From Thermoplasmata archaeon (GTDB lineage: Archaea; Thermoplasmatota; Thermoplasmata; WALJ01), in contig WALJ01000110.1 in assembly GCA_015522885.1 (NCBI GenBank), positions 1-17,312 of the forward strand: DNA of 17,312 nucleotides, in the 5' to 3' direction. Position 1 is the stretch's first letter. Each line of letters starts with the position of its first letter. The notes beneath the pieces were generated by a model. That model ran no database searches and had not been told where the DNA came from. It was given only the letters and a program-made list of their open reading frames with translations. Made by a program: the position numbers and the translations under genes. This document shows positions 6,493 to 13,964 of the stretch, piece after piece.

Positions 6493-7305
6493 TCACACAA
6501 AGCTCTTCAACTTCTCATCCAGTTCCGGCATCCATGTTCTATAGCATTCATCGGCCATTATATCCCCGCTTATTCTCTTCACATGGCTCCGTATGACTTT
6601 TTCAAGGAATATTCTCCACAATTGGTCGGTCATATAGGGAGCCGATGTCCCGAGTTCGTTGAATGTAACGGTTATTATCTCGTCCACCGCACCCACGCCG
6701 ACAACCTGCGACAGTTTCTTCTTTATGAAATCCAATATCTCGGTGTTCTTCTTGTACTGCTTCGTCTGGTCGAATCTCTCCACGAAAAGCAGTCTGCTGA
6801 GTTTTCTCAGTTCGTCACCGACCTCCTTCGGATACTGTTTAAGAATTTCCTCCTTTATCGGCTTGAGTTCCATGATGTGCTTTATGACCGTGCTGCCCTT
6901 TATGGCCCCGTTGATGAGCTTCTGAAAATCCGTCGGAAGAATGGGTCTCGTGAATGCCATTGCCATAAATGCACTATCACCCACACCGGATATGAGAAAA
7001 GTACCCTCTTTGTACTGCTCTATGGCTATTCTCAGGTTCTCGGCGGCGAGCTGGTCGCATAGGTGGGGAAGGTTTCCTTTCAGAAGATTGAAAAGATAGA
7101 ACTGTTTTGTGTTAAGCTGGAAAGGGACCTGTGAAGAGAATGTTCTCCCGTCGACGCCCATGAAGAATATCATATCGCAGCCCATCTCATCCTTAAGTCT
7201 TCTTAGTTCCATACCCAGCAGGTGCTTTAACAGGGTAACATTCTCCGCTTCGAGCCTTCGATCCAGTACCTTTTTCTGGGAGAGCGTGGCCATGATATCC
7301 CTCAT
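6493..7305 (-). CDS. Roadblock/GAF-like domain protein of the KaiC operon
   Basis: A 270-residue soluble protein. It starts with a helix (SQKKVLDRRLEAENVTLLKHL), then a strand-turn MIFFMGVDGRTFSSQVP, a helix with NLPHLCDQLAAENLRIAIEQ, and strands KEGTFLISGVGDSAFMAMAF. Together these look like a roadblock/profilin-type sensor fold at about 35-120. The remaining 150 residues are helical with an amphipathic segment (VVGVGAVDEIITVTFNEL) and a conserved-looking end (ISGDIMADECYRTWMPEL); I do not recognise them. The start ATG overlaps the KaiC stop (ATGA); an in-frame ATG at 7293 is a possible alternative. Position directly after KaiC suggests it is the ATPase's partner, mirroring the roadblock-ATPase pair at 1074-2956. 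Fold call moderate, role inferred. Confidence 0.6.
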   Translation of the reverse strand: MRDIMATLSQKKVLDRRLEAENVTLLKHLLGMELRRLKDEMGCDMIFFMGVDGRTFSSQVPFQLNTKQFYLFNLLKGNLPHLCDQLAAENLRIAIEQYKEGTFLISGVGDSAFMAMAFTRPILPTDFQKLINGAIKGSTVIKHIMELKPIKEEILKQYPKEVGDELRKLSRLLFVERFDQTKQYKKNTEILDFIKKKLSQVVGVGAVDEIITVTFNELGTSAPYMTDQLWRIFLEKVIRSHVKRISGDIMADECYRTWMPELDEKLKSFV

Positions 7306-8177
7306 TTGAGATGGTATGTGTCAAATATTATCTGTATGGCCTCCTCGGGAGAGTACGGATATGACCATCCTTTCTTCATATTTTCCAGCCTGCTTACGAC
7401 ATAATCGGGTGCTTTGAGATGCTTCGCCGTCCTTATCGCCTCGTCGAATATCTCATCGTAGCTCTTTCCCTCTTTTTCCGCTATTTCAACCGGACTGCTT
7501 CTCACGATTACGCCTGCGCCTCTGGCAAATATATAGGGATACACGTCCTCTCCGTGGGCCGTCCCCCTCATCTTTATTATGTTGAGCGTCCTGTTGAAAG
7601 CGCCACCTATTGGATAATACTCCAGATGTATCACACCGTCGGCAAGGTATATCGGAAGAAGCACGTCCTCTCCTATTGTTTCACCGGGTTTCGCATGTTC
7701 TTCCACCGTTGCCACCACAACACCGAGTTCTTTCAATGTATAGAACAGCTTTCCTATGAGCTCCCTCTGGAGAAGCTTGTCCTCGGTAGCCCATATCACC
7801 GGTGTCATCGGGTCTATGACAACTCTTGTCTTTATGTCGTAGTCGCTTCTCACCTTCACAAGCTGCGGCAGCTGCTCCTCTATCATCTTCTTGAAGTTCT
7901 TTCCCTTCAGATGTATGAAGAACAGGTCCTTTTCGTAGTGCTTTTTCATGTCCCAGCCCATCATCTCCGCTTCTTTCATTATCTGTTCCGGGCTCTCTTC
8001 CATGCTCACATACAGCCCCTGCTCTCCAATGTCTATTCCGTGCATGAGGAACTGCATCGCGAATGTCGTCTTTCCGGTACCGCTCGAACCCACTATCACC
8101 ACAGCGCTGTTGTCTATTATGCCCCCTTCCATAAGGGAGTCCAGTCCGTATATTCCGGTTTTGATTCTTTCAACCAT
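7302..8177 (-). CDS. Single-domain KaiC-like ATPase
   Basis: A 291-residue RecA-superfamily ATPase of the archaeal KaiC type. It opens IKTGIYGLDSLMEGGI, followed by Walker A GSSGTGKTTFA (30-40), the catalytic-Glu pair region SMEES (58-62), Walker B RVVIDPMTP (about 118-126), and the KaiC-family strand IKMRGTAHGE (201-210). It ends in a helical extension of about 60 residues. Unlike cyanobacterial KaiC it has one ATPase domain, like many archaeal homologs and the archaellum protein ArlH. A Shine-Dalgarno AGGAGG lies just before the start, inside the end of the V4R gene, and the stop overlaps the next gene (ATGA). KaiC-like proteins in archaea have been proposed as signal-transduction hubs. It should be the engine of this operon; its output is not evident. 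Confidence 0.85.
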   Translation of the reverse strand: MVERIKTGIYGLDSLMEGGIIDNSAVVIVGSSGTGKTTFAMQFLMHGIDIGEQGLYVSMEESPEQIMKEAEMMGWDMKKHYEKDLFFIHLKGKNFKKMIEEQLPQLVKVRSDYDIKTRVVIDPMTPVIWATEDKLLQRELIGKLFYTLKELGVVVATVEEHAKPGETIGEDVLLPIYLADGVIHLEYYPIGGAFNRTLNIIKMRGTAHGEDVYPYIFARGAGVIVRSSPVEIAEKEGKSYDEIFDEAIRTAKHLKAPDYVVSRLENMKKGWSYPYSPEEAIQIIFDTYHLK

Positions 8178-8178
8178 T

Positions 8179-9069
8179 TTATCCCTCCTTTTCCTCGTCT
8201 TTTATCTGTTTTGCAAGGAGTTCAGCAAAACTTCTGCTTTTTTTGGCCTCATCGGCCAAGTTTATTATCTTCTTCTCCTCTTCAGGGGTGAGGACCTTCT
8301 TTTCTTCCTTCACCCTCTCGCTGACCGCTTCCGCAAAAGAACTCGCCGCAGCTATTGCAGCGGAAATCTCTTTTATCATCTGCCACGGCGGATCGAAATC
8401 TTCCTTCGGCAGAGGGGAGCTCATTCTGTATTTGTAATATGTCTTCCCAATCTCCGTTACTTTTCCGACAGCATCCAGTATCTCATAATATTTCAGGACT
8501 TCAATCCTGCGCTCCACTTCAAAGGTATCGAGTCCCAATTTTTCTGCGATTTCCTTGGGGCTCTCCGAGGGCCTTTTCTTCTTTATTCCGATTATTTCCT
8601 TATCCGTATCATCAAGAGCTATCTGGTATGCCTGAAGGGCATTTACCTTTATCAGGAATTCACACAGGCCATATCCCTCGTTCACACACTTTATCTCTTC
8701 GGCTGAGGCCGGAAGCCCCATGTCTTTTGAAAAGAATGCGGCGAGGGAATCGGCGATGATATAGCATGTTTTCCCTTTTGCATCCGGTATCAGGGAAGGA
8801 ATAGGCGATTCTTCGACGGAAAAGATGTAAGAGAATTTTCCGAGTTCGCTTATGTCCAGATGTCCGAGCCCTATCTCGTCAAATATCATCTGCATGAACT
8901 GGAAAAGAGGCGTGTTTCTGACCTGCTCTTCGTTCTTCGCCACCAGAAGTTTTTTTGTCTCTTTTCTCGGAACTCTTGACATCTTTATTGCCGTAGATAT
9001 GCCCGTTTCCAGAGATGTCATCTTATCGAGGGCGGTTACACGCTGGGCAAAGCTCTTGAAAGGGCTCAT
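8179..9069 (-). CDS. V4R-domain sensor with winged-helix domain
   Basis: A 296-residue protein. Residues ~55-143 fit the V4R (4-vinyl reductase) ligand-binding domain: a long helix FQFMQMIFDEIGLGHLD, then KGKTCYIIADSLAAFFSKDM, EEIKCVNEGYGLCEFLIKV. The last block is the classic V4R ending with Cys128 and Cys136. From ~165 a winged helix follows (SPKEIAEKLGLDTFEVERRI...VTEIGKTYYKY), then a helical tail with KK/EE-rich repeats. V4R domains bind small hydrophobic or aromatic ligands and often feed signalling ATPases or transcription regulators. It overlaps the first gene by ATGA and is followed after one base by KaiC. It is the best candidate for the sensory input of the operon. The V4R call is fairly strong, the ligand unknown. 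Confidence 0.75.
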   Translation of the reverse strand: MSPFKSFAQRVTALDKMTSLETGISTAIKMSRVPRKETKKLLVAKNEEQVRNTPLFQFMQMIFDEIGLGHLDISELGKFSYIFSVEESPIPSLIPDAKGKTCYIIADSLAAFFSKDMGLPASAEEIKCVNEGYGLCEFLIKVNALQAYQIALDDTDKEIIGIKKKRPSESPKEIAEKLGLDTFEVERRIEVLKYYEILDAVGKVTEIGKTYYKYRMSSPLPKEDFDPPWQMIKEISAAIAAASSFAEAVSERVKEEKKVLTPEEEKKIINLADEAKKSRSFAELLAKQIKDEEKEG

Positions 9070-9596
9070 GTGTTCACCCCCGCCTTCTCTATCATCTCCT
9101 TTTCCTCGGCGGAAAGCAGAGACTTCCCCTTTTCCGTTACTGACATCCCTGCGGTGTAGCCTTTTTCTTCGGCCTCTTTTATCAGCGCTGATATGGTTCG
9201 GACATCTCTTTTCAGTAGGGAAGCTATTATCTCTCTGTCCTTTATTCCGAGGAGCAGCAGTTTCATCAGCTCTCCGATGAGTTCTCCATCCTCTGTCTTC
9301 CTTTCTATGAGCGGGAGCAGGAGATGTCTCAGTGCCATGAGTCTCTCGGCGCTCTCCCCTCTTATCCGAAGGTTAGCACCTTCTATCTTGAAAGTTATGC
9401 CTCCGTCATCTCCGGCCTCTATATCCCTCAGTTCCTCAAAAGGAATGGCATACCAGATATTTCCGTCATCAATCATGAGTTTTGACAGGGAAAGATAGAG
9501 AGAGCCGTCTTTCCAGAGTAGTTCCATGCCTGCGCTGTCTTCCTGACTTATCTGGAACATTATCGTCTCGACCTTTTTCAGGTGTGTGCTTGCCAT
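9066..9596 (-). CDS. PH-like domain plus helix-turn-helix protein (weakly CheF-like), first gene of operon
   Basis: A 176-residue soluble protein. The first ~95 residues form a beta-rich, PH-like region (MELLWKDGSLYLSLSKLMID, WYAIPFEELRDIE, GITFKIEGANLRIRG) ending in a helix LMALRHLLLPLIE. This resembles the N-terminal domain of CheF/DUF439 proteins, which link the chemotaxis system to the archaellum, but it is shorter and the match is only by pattern. Residues ~103-165 are a helix-turn-helix (ELMKLLLLGIKDREIIASLL...VRTISALIKEAEEKGY...VTEKGKSLL), resembling transcription-regulator wings. There is no Shine-Dalgarno site; a TATA box lies 24-32 bases before the ATG, so it is probably leaderless. 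It leads the operon and may regulate it or couple it to another machine. Domain layout likely, CheF link weak. Confidence 0.6.
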   Translation of the reverse strand: MASTHLKKVETIMFQISQEDSAGMELLWKDGSLYLSLSKLMIDDGNIWYAIPFEELRDIEAGDDGGITFKIEGANLRIRGESAERLMALRHLLLPLIERKTEDGELIGELMKLLLLGIKDREIIASLLKRDVRTISALIKEAEEKGYTAGMSVTEKGKSLLSAEEKEMIEKAGVNT

Positions 9597-9619
9597 CGTT
9601 CCTGTATAGAAGGCTTCCC

Positions 9620-9628
9620 TTTAAATAT
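9620..9628 (-). promoter_or_regulatory. TATA box of the eight-gene KaiC operon
   Basis: The minus strand reads ATATTTAAA, 24-32 bases before ATG 9596. No Shine-Dalgarno site intervenes. This is the only convincing promoter I see for the 6.7 kb operon. Confidence 0.5.
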
Positions 9629-9642
9629 TTTTCGTAAAAACG

Positions 9643-9694
9643 GGGCTTTTTTAGAAATAAAATATCTATGGTTCAATTTATGAATGAAAAGCCC
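9643..9694. repeat. Inverted repeat in the divergent region between KaiC operon and top6B
   Basis: gggctttt (9643-9650) and aaaagccc (9687-9694) are perfect 8-base inverted repeats 36 bases apart, lying between the two divergent promoters. The intervening sequence is A/T-rich. It could be a regulator site pair or a weak hairpin. The arms are short, so chance is not excluded. Confidence 0.3.
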
Positions 9695-9768
9695 AGTAGA
9701 TGAAAAATGATATATGGTATTATTTTTGAATGTGCTCGGAGCATGTTTCTCTCCGTGCGGTCGGAATG

Positions 9769-9776
9769 TTTATATC
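9769..9776 (+). promoter_or_regulatory. TATA box of top6BA
   Basis: TTTATATC lies 22-29 bases before ATG 9798, giving a leaderless message. This spacing, with the protein alignment, fixes the top6B start at 9798 rather than 9714. Confidence 0.55.
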
Positions 9777-9797
9777 TCGATGCCCTATGTCCAAACG

Positions 9798-11696
9798 ATG
9801 TTGAACGAAAACATAGCCGAGGTTCTGGCCGAAAGGCAGAAAGAGATATCGGTTTCGGAGTTCTTCGAAAGAAACAAGCATGTTCTGGGTTTTGATTCTC
9901 CCGTAAAATCCCTGATTACTGCAGTCAAGGAAGGTGTGGACAATGCCCTTGATGCCTGTGAAGAGGCCGAGATACTCCCCGATCTTACCGTGGAAATAAG
10001 AAAGGTGGAGAGAAACGAGTATCTCATTGCAATACAGGACAACGGACCCGGGATTGTCAAAAGAAACATACCGAAGGTCTTCGGTCAGCTTCTCTACGGT
10101 TCGAGATTTCATGCGATAAGGCAGTCGAGAGGGCAGCAGGGTATAGGCATATCCGGAGTTGTGATGTACAGCCAACTGACCACCGGGAGGCCTGCGAGAA
10201 TACTCTCGAAAACCGCGAAAAAAATGGCTGCAAACGAGGTGTTTCTTTCGATAGATACCAAGCATAACAGACCCGAGGTCGTGAAAGAGGATGTCGTTCT
10301 GTGGGATGAAACGGAGCACGGGACACGGGTGGAGGTTTACATCAAGGGGCGCCTCTTAAAGGGCAGGCAATCCGTTTACGAATATCTGAGACGGACCGCA
10401 ATTGTCAATCCCCATGCACGAATCATATATGAGGAGGAGGGGAAAAAGTACATATTCGAGAGAGCAACCGATAAACTTCCGAAAAAGACTGTGGAGATAA
10501 GGCCGCATCCTTACGGGGTCGAGCTGGGAACTCTGCTCAAAATGCTGAAGCACTCGAAAAACAGGCAGATAAACGCCTTCCTGATGAACGAATTCTCAAG
10601 AGTGAGCGCAAGAGTTGCCGAGGACATATGTTCCGCGGCTGAAATCGACCCGAAGAAAAAGCCGAAGGAGATAAGCACGGACGAAGCTAAAAAACTGGTA
10701 AATGCCATGAAGAAAGTCAAGATAATGGCTCCTCCTTCGGACTGCCTTTCACCCATAGGCGCCCACTTGATAAAAAAAGGTTTGAGAAATGTGCTGGACG
10801 AGTACAGTCCCGAGTATTATGTGCCTCCCATAACAAGGGAGCCTGCGGTTTATTCCGGCAATCCTTTTCAGGTTGAAGTGGGAATGGTCTACGGAGGGAA
10901 TCTTCCTAAGGACCAGCAGGTGGAAATTCTCAGATTCGCTAACCGCGTTCCTCTGTTATACCAGCAGGGAGCCTGCGCGATAACCCATGCCATAGAGCGC
11001 GTAAAGTGGAAGCAATACGGGCTTGAACAGCGCTCCGGGAAAGGGATTCCAGCGGGTCCTGCCATCATCCTTGTCCATGTTGCATCCACAAGGGTGCCGT
11101 TCACATCGGAGGCGAAGGAAGCGGTGGCCGACATACCGGAAATAATAGAAGAGATTGATAAGGGGCTGAAAGAGTGCGCAAGGCATCTCAGACTGCACAT
11201 AAAGAAGCAGGAAAAGAAAAAGAAGGTCAGAGACAAGTTCGAGATAGTGCAGAAAATAATACCGGAGATAGCAAAAAAATCGGCTGAAATAGTCGGAAAG
11301 CCGGTGCCTCCGATAGATAAGACGATAACGAAGATAATGGGTGTGCTCTGGGTGGATTATGAGAGCAAATATGCCAAAGGCGCTTTCGATGCGAAGATAA
11401 CTGTTATCAACTACATGGAGAAGAAAGCGAAGTTCTCACTTTATGCGGAGATAGAGAAAGAGGATATCGCAAGCATAAGCCCGGAAGGAACCCCGGACGG
11501 AAGAGGAATCAGATGGGAACTTAAACTGGAACCAACCGAGAGCTTTGAGATATCTCTGAAACTCAGGGGCGAAAGGGGAGATTACAGCGATATGGAGCTG
11601 TATACCGATGGAGTGAATCAGGTGCATGTGGTCGGTGCTGAGCCTCTGCCCGGCGACTGGACCCTTGAAAAAACGAAAATTGTGGAGGTAAATTGA
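9798..11696 (+). CDS. top6B: DNA topoisomerase VI subunit B
   Basis: The ATPase subunit of type IIB topoisomerase VI, which with subunit A passes one duplex through another to relax and decatenate DNA. The product is 632 residues from ATG 9798. GHKL ATPase motifs are clear: N-box EGVDNALDACEEA with Asn49, G1 box DNGPGI (81-86), and the glycine-rich lid SRGQQGIGISG (110-120). A transducer domain follows with VPFTSEAKEAV, which carries the switch-type lysine. The C-terminal ~100 residues look like an extra beta domain, as in the longer archaeal forms. The frame is open back to 9714, but residues upstream of MLNENIAEVLAE do not match the family and would lie before the predicted transcription start. 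Subunit A follows after one base. Confidence 0.95.
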   Translation: MLNENIAEVLAERQKEISVSEFFERNKHVLGFDSPVKSLITAVKEGVDNALDACEEAEILPDLTVEIRKVERNEYLIAIQDNGPGIVKRNIPKVFGQLLYGSRFHAIRQSRGQQGIGISGVVMYSQLTTGRPARILSKTAKKMAANEVFLSIDTKHNRPEVVKEDVVLWDETEHGTRVEVYIKGRLLKGRQSVYEYLRRTAIVNPHARIIYEEEGKKYIFERATDKLPKKTVEIRPHPYGVELGTLLKMLKHSKNRQINAFLMNEFSRVSARVAEDICSAAEIDPKKKPKEISTDEAKKLVNAMKKVKIMAPPSDCLSPIGAHLIKKGLRNVLDEYSPEYYVPPITREPAVYSGNPFQVEVGMVYGGNLPKDQQVEILRFANRVPLLYQQGACAITHAIERVKWKQYGLEQRSGKGIPAGPAIILVHVASTRVPFTSEAKEAVADIPEIIEEIDKGLKECARHLRLHIKKQEKKKKVRDKFEIVQKIIPEIAKKSAEIVGKPVPPIDKTITKIMGVLWVDYESKYAKGAFDAKITVINYMEKKAKFSLYAEIEKEDIASISPEGTPDGRGIRWELKLEPTESFEISLKLRGERGDYSDMELYTDGVNQVHVVGAEPLPGDWTLEKTKIVEVN

Positions 11697-11697
11697 T

Positions 11698-12789
11698 ATG
11701 AGCGCCGAAAGCCTGAATGCAGTGAAATCTTTGGAAGAGATAGCGAAAAAGATATATGAGGACATAGACAAGGGGAGAATTCCGTCCATGGACATACCTG
11801 TGAGAACGAAGAACAACATAGTTTTCGACATAAAGCACGGCGTCTGGAAATACGGAAAGAGCTTCGGTCAGAGGAGCGCCAAGAAACTGGACGGAGCGTA
11901 CATGCTCCTGAGAACCCTGTATATGCTGGATTTCATAAAGGATATGATACGGGAGAACAAGTCATCCACCCTAAGAGAAATGTACTACATATCCGAGGGC
12001 TGGAAGGAGGGGAAGTTCCACGCTCAGGACGAATCGAACAGCCTTGTGGAGGACCTTGAGATAATAACGAGATACATGAGGGAGGATTTCAAGCTCAGAC
12101 CCGAGGAAGACGGTGCCAGGGTGATAGGAAACATAACGATAGATGAAGTGAACAGAAAGGGGATAAAAAAGAGGATTAACTGCAGGGACGATGTCGGAGA
12201 CTCCGGTTACACCGTGCCTTACAATGTCGAGAAAGAAAAGGTGAGCTTCGTTGACTTAGATGCGGATTTCGTTCTTGCCATAGAGACCGGGGGTATGTTC
12301 GACCGTCTCGTAGAAAACGGTTTCGACGAGAAGGAAAGGGCGGTGCTGCTGCATCTGAAAGGGCAGCCTGCCAGAAGCACCAGAAGACTGCTGAAAAGGA
12401 TGAACGAAGAACTCAACCTTCCCGTAGTTGTCTTTACGGACGGTGACCCGTGGTCATTCAGGATATTTGCCAGCGTTGCCTACGGTGCCATAAAGACAGC
12501 GCATCTTTCGGAATATCTCGCAACCCCAACCGCAGAGTTCATAGGCGTCACCGCCTCGGACATACTTAACTACGAATTGCCGACAGACAAACTCAACGAC
12601 AGGGATGTGGAAGCCCTAAAAGCCGAGCTGAGCGACCCGAGATTTCAGACGGATTTCTGGATATCCGAGATAAAGGCCATGCTCGAGATAAAGAAGAAAG
12701 CGGAACAGCAGGCTCTTGCGAAGTACGGACTTAATTATGTAACGGATACATATCTGCCGGAAAAACTGCAGGAGATGAGTATTATCTGA
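11698..12789 (+). CDS. top6A: DNA topoisomerase VI subunit A (Spo11-like)
   Basis: The DNA-cleaving subunit of topoisomerase VI, 363 residues. The CAP/winged-helix domain carries the active-site tyrosine in TLREMYYISEGW; the second Tyr, residue 97, aligns with the catalytic Tyr of Spo11. The Toprim domain shows the metal-binding acidic residues Glu196 (VLAIETGGMFDRL) and Asp248/Asp250 (VVVFTDGDPWSFRIFASVAYGA). All catalytic residues are present, so the enzyme should be active. The start ATG is one base after the top6B stop, so the subunits are made together. Its last 8 bases overlap the end of the convergent isomerase gene. Confidence 0.95.
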   Translation: MSAESLNAVKSLEEIAKKIYEDIDKGRIPSMDIPVRTKNNIVFDIKHGVWKYGKSFGQRSAKKLDGAYMLLRTLYMLDFIKDMIRENKSSTLREMYYISEGWKEGKFHAQDESNSLVEDLEIITRYMREDFKLRPEEDGARVIGNITIDEVNRKGIKKRINCRDDVGDSGYTVPYNVEKEKVSFVDLDADFVLAIETGGMFDRLVENGFDEKERAVLLHLKGQPARSTRRLLKRMNEELNLPVVVFTDGDPWSFRIFASVAYGAIKTAHLSEYLATPTAEFIGVTASDILNYELPTDKLNDRDVEALKAELSDPRFQTDFWISEIKAMLEIKKKAEQQALAKYGLNYVTDTYLPEKLQEMSII

Positions 12790-13843
12790 TCCTCCTGACC
12801 TCTTCTTTCAGCTTTGTTATGATGTCAACAGGTGTCGGGTTCATGCCTCTCAGTATAGCGAGGTAGTAGCTGACGAAATCTCCTTTATAAATCAAAGAGA
12901 ACATTCTTTCCAGAGAGCGCTCTCCTTCCGCCCGTACTTCCACGACCTTCCCCCCCTTCTTTTCTATTACTTTCTCCGTAAAATCAATGACCTTCGATAC
13001 GGTAGAATCCTCATTCCCTCTGAGGAATATGACTGAAAAACCCTCCGCACTGTCATTCCATCCCACTATCTCATTGTGATCCATCTCTGTCAGAGAGCCG
13101 TAAAAAGCCAGCATCTTGGAGTTCTCATTTATCTGGGTATGCCATCGGTTTGCGGCGGAGACAAACGAACCGTGAGAATATATCACGGGAACTGTATCTA
13201 CCAGTTCGGCGGCAATCTTTTTTGCTTCGTTATTCTCATACTCTTCCGATGGCGTCAGCCTCTCTCTGAGTTCCTTAAGGCTGGCGGAAGTGGACATTAT
13301 CTCCACATCCGGGTCATATATCTTCAGAGACTTCATGGTGCTGCCCATGGCCGCCACAAGATATCCGAGTGCGGCCCTTGGCTGGAGGCCCGAAGGAATC
13401 TCTATGAAATATCCGCTTCTCTGTTCAACTATATCTCTGAGTTTCCCGCCGGAAGATATCCCTATCACCTTCGCACCCTTATCAAATGCCTCTTTCACCA
13501 TGTTTATCGTTTCGTAGGTGTTTCCCGAATATGAGAGCGCGAACACAAGTGTATTTTTGGATACGAAAGAAGGAATGTGATAGTTTCTGTTGGTGACAAA
13601 AGGTATTGACAGACGCTCAGACAACCATGCACCCACTATCTCTCCCGCTATCGCCGAGCCGCCCATACCGCATGCGACTATGTTTTCAGGTCTGAAATAC
13701 GGAATGTTGACCTTGCTACCGCTTTCCATGCCCTCTACAAGGTGTTCCGGAAGTGCGAGTATTGACGAGAGCATATCGGCTATGTCTATCTTTTGCACGG
13801 TTTCTCTGTTGTCCAGTATTTCTTTTGCATGCTTTTCTTCCAA
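12782..13843 (-). CDS. Bifunctional phosphoglucose/phosphomannose isomerase
   Basis: A 353-residue SIS-domain sugar isomerase of the archaeal PGI/PMI family, which interconverts glucose-6-phosphate or mannose-6-phosphate with fructose-6-phosphate. Sugar-phosphate motifs are clear: CGMGGSAIAGEIV (about 58-70), ALSYSGNTYETI (92-103), ISSGGKL, and the family block SGLQPRAALGYL (141-152). The catalytic-region EMDHNEIVGW lies in the second half. The frame is open to 13918, but that part is the tRNA gene read through. The start is TTG 13843, which has AAGGAGG at 13850-13856 and 6 bases of spacing; the nearby ATG is out of frame. It lies downstream of S3Ae and the tRNA with no promoter of its own visible. 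Confidence 0.9.
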   Translation of the reverse strand: MEEKHAKEILDNRETVQKIDIADMLSSILALPEHLVEGMESGSKVNIPYFRPENIVACGMGGSAIAGEIVGAWLSERLSIPFVTNRNYHIPSFVSKNTLVFALSYSGNTYETINMVKEAFDKGAKVIGISSGGKLRDIVEQRSGYFIEIPSGLQPRAALGYLVAAMGSTMKSLKIYDPDVEIMSTSASLKELRERLTPSEEYENNEAKKIAAELVDTVPVIYSHGSFVSAANRWHTQINENSKMLAFYGSLTEMDHNEIVGWNDSAEGFSVIFLRGNEDSTVSKVIDFTEKVIEKKGGKVVEVRAEGERSLERMFSLIYKGDFVSYYLAILRGMNPTPVDIITKLKEEVRRIR

Positions 13844-13849
13844 CTCATT

Positions 13850-13856
13850 CCTCCTT
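13850..13856 (-). promoter_or_regulatory. Shine-Dalgarno site fixing a TTG start
   Basis: AAGGAGG on the minus strand lies 6 bases before TTG 13843 and 6 bases after the tRNA 3' end. The ATG in between (out of frame) would give only a short unrelated peptide. Confidence 0.7.
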
Positions 13857-13862
13857 AAGGAG

Positions 13863-13963
13863 TGCCGAGGACGGGGTTTGAACCCGTGACCTTCGGATTT
13901 CCCGGGATGAGCGTCCACAAATCCCTATGAGTCCGACGCTCCACCAGGCTGAGCCACCTCGGC
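13863..13963 (-). tRNA. tRNA-Met(CAU), elongator type, with 27-base intron
   Basis: On the minus strand a full cloverleaf folds: acceptor GCCGAGG/CCTCGGC with discriminator A, D stem GCTC/GAGC, anticodon stem TCGGA/TCCGA, anticodon loop CTCATA-intron-A, variable AGGTC, T stem ACGGG/CCCGT with loop TTCAAAC. The spliced form is 74 bases; CCA is not encoded. G1-C72 and the absence of three G-C pairs in the anticodon stem exclude the initiator. A tRNA-Ile2, whose CAU is modified to read AUA, is less likely because the body resembles archaeal elongator Met. Position 21, almost always A, is G here. The gene starts one base after the S3Ae stop codon and ends just before the isomerase Shine-Dalgarno site. 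Confidence 0.9.
13899..13925 (-). other. tRNA intron at the canonical 37/38 position
   Basis: The 27-base insert lies between A37 and A38 of the tRNA. GGAU near its 5' end pairs with AUCC near its 3' end, and anticodon-loop CUC (32-34) can pair with GGG of the intron. This leaves three-base bulges UAG and AAA at the two junctions. It is a near-standard bulge-helix-bulge for the archaeal tRNA splicing endonuclease, with one A-C mismatch in the central helix. Confidence 0.8.
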
Positions 13964-13964
13964 T

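Noticed and set aside
6004..8291. Long plus-strand frames (352 and 290 codons) opposite the KaiC operon
   Set aside because: They are shadows of the operon genes; translations are low-complexity and lack domain motifs, while the minus-strand products have clear ones.
9597..9797. Possible C/D-box small RNA or other RNA gene between the divergent promoters
   Set aside because: GATGA-like stretches occur but no D-box CTGA with proper spacing or pairing terminal stem was found; only the short inverted repeat was kept, at low confidence.
13844..13918. N-terminal extension of the isomerase frame
   Set aside because: It translates the tRNA gene; the Shine-Dalgarno site and family alignment place the start at 13843.
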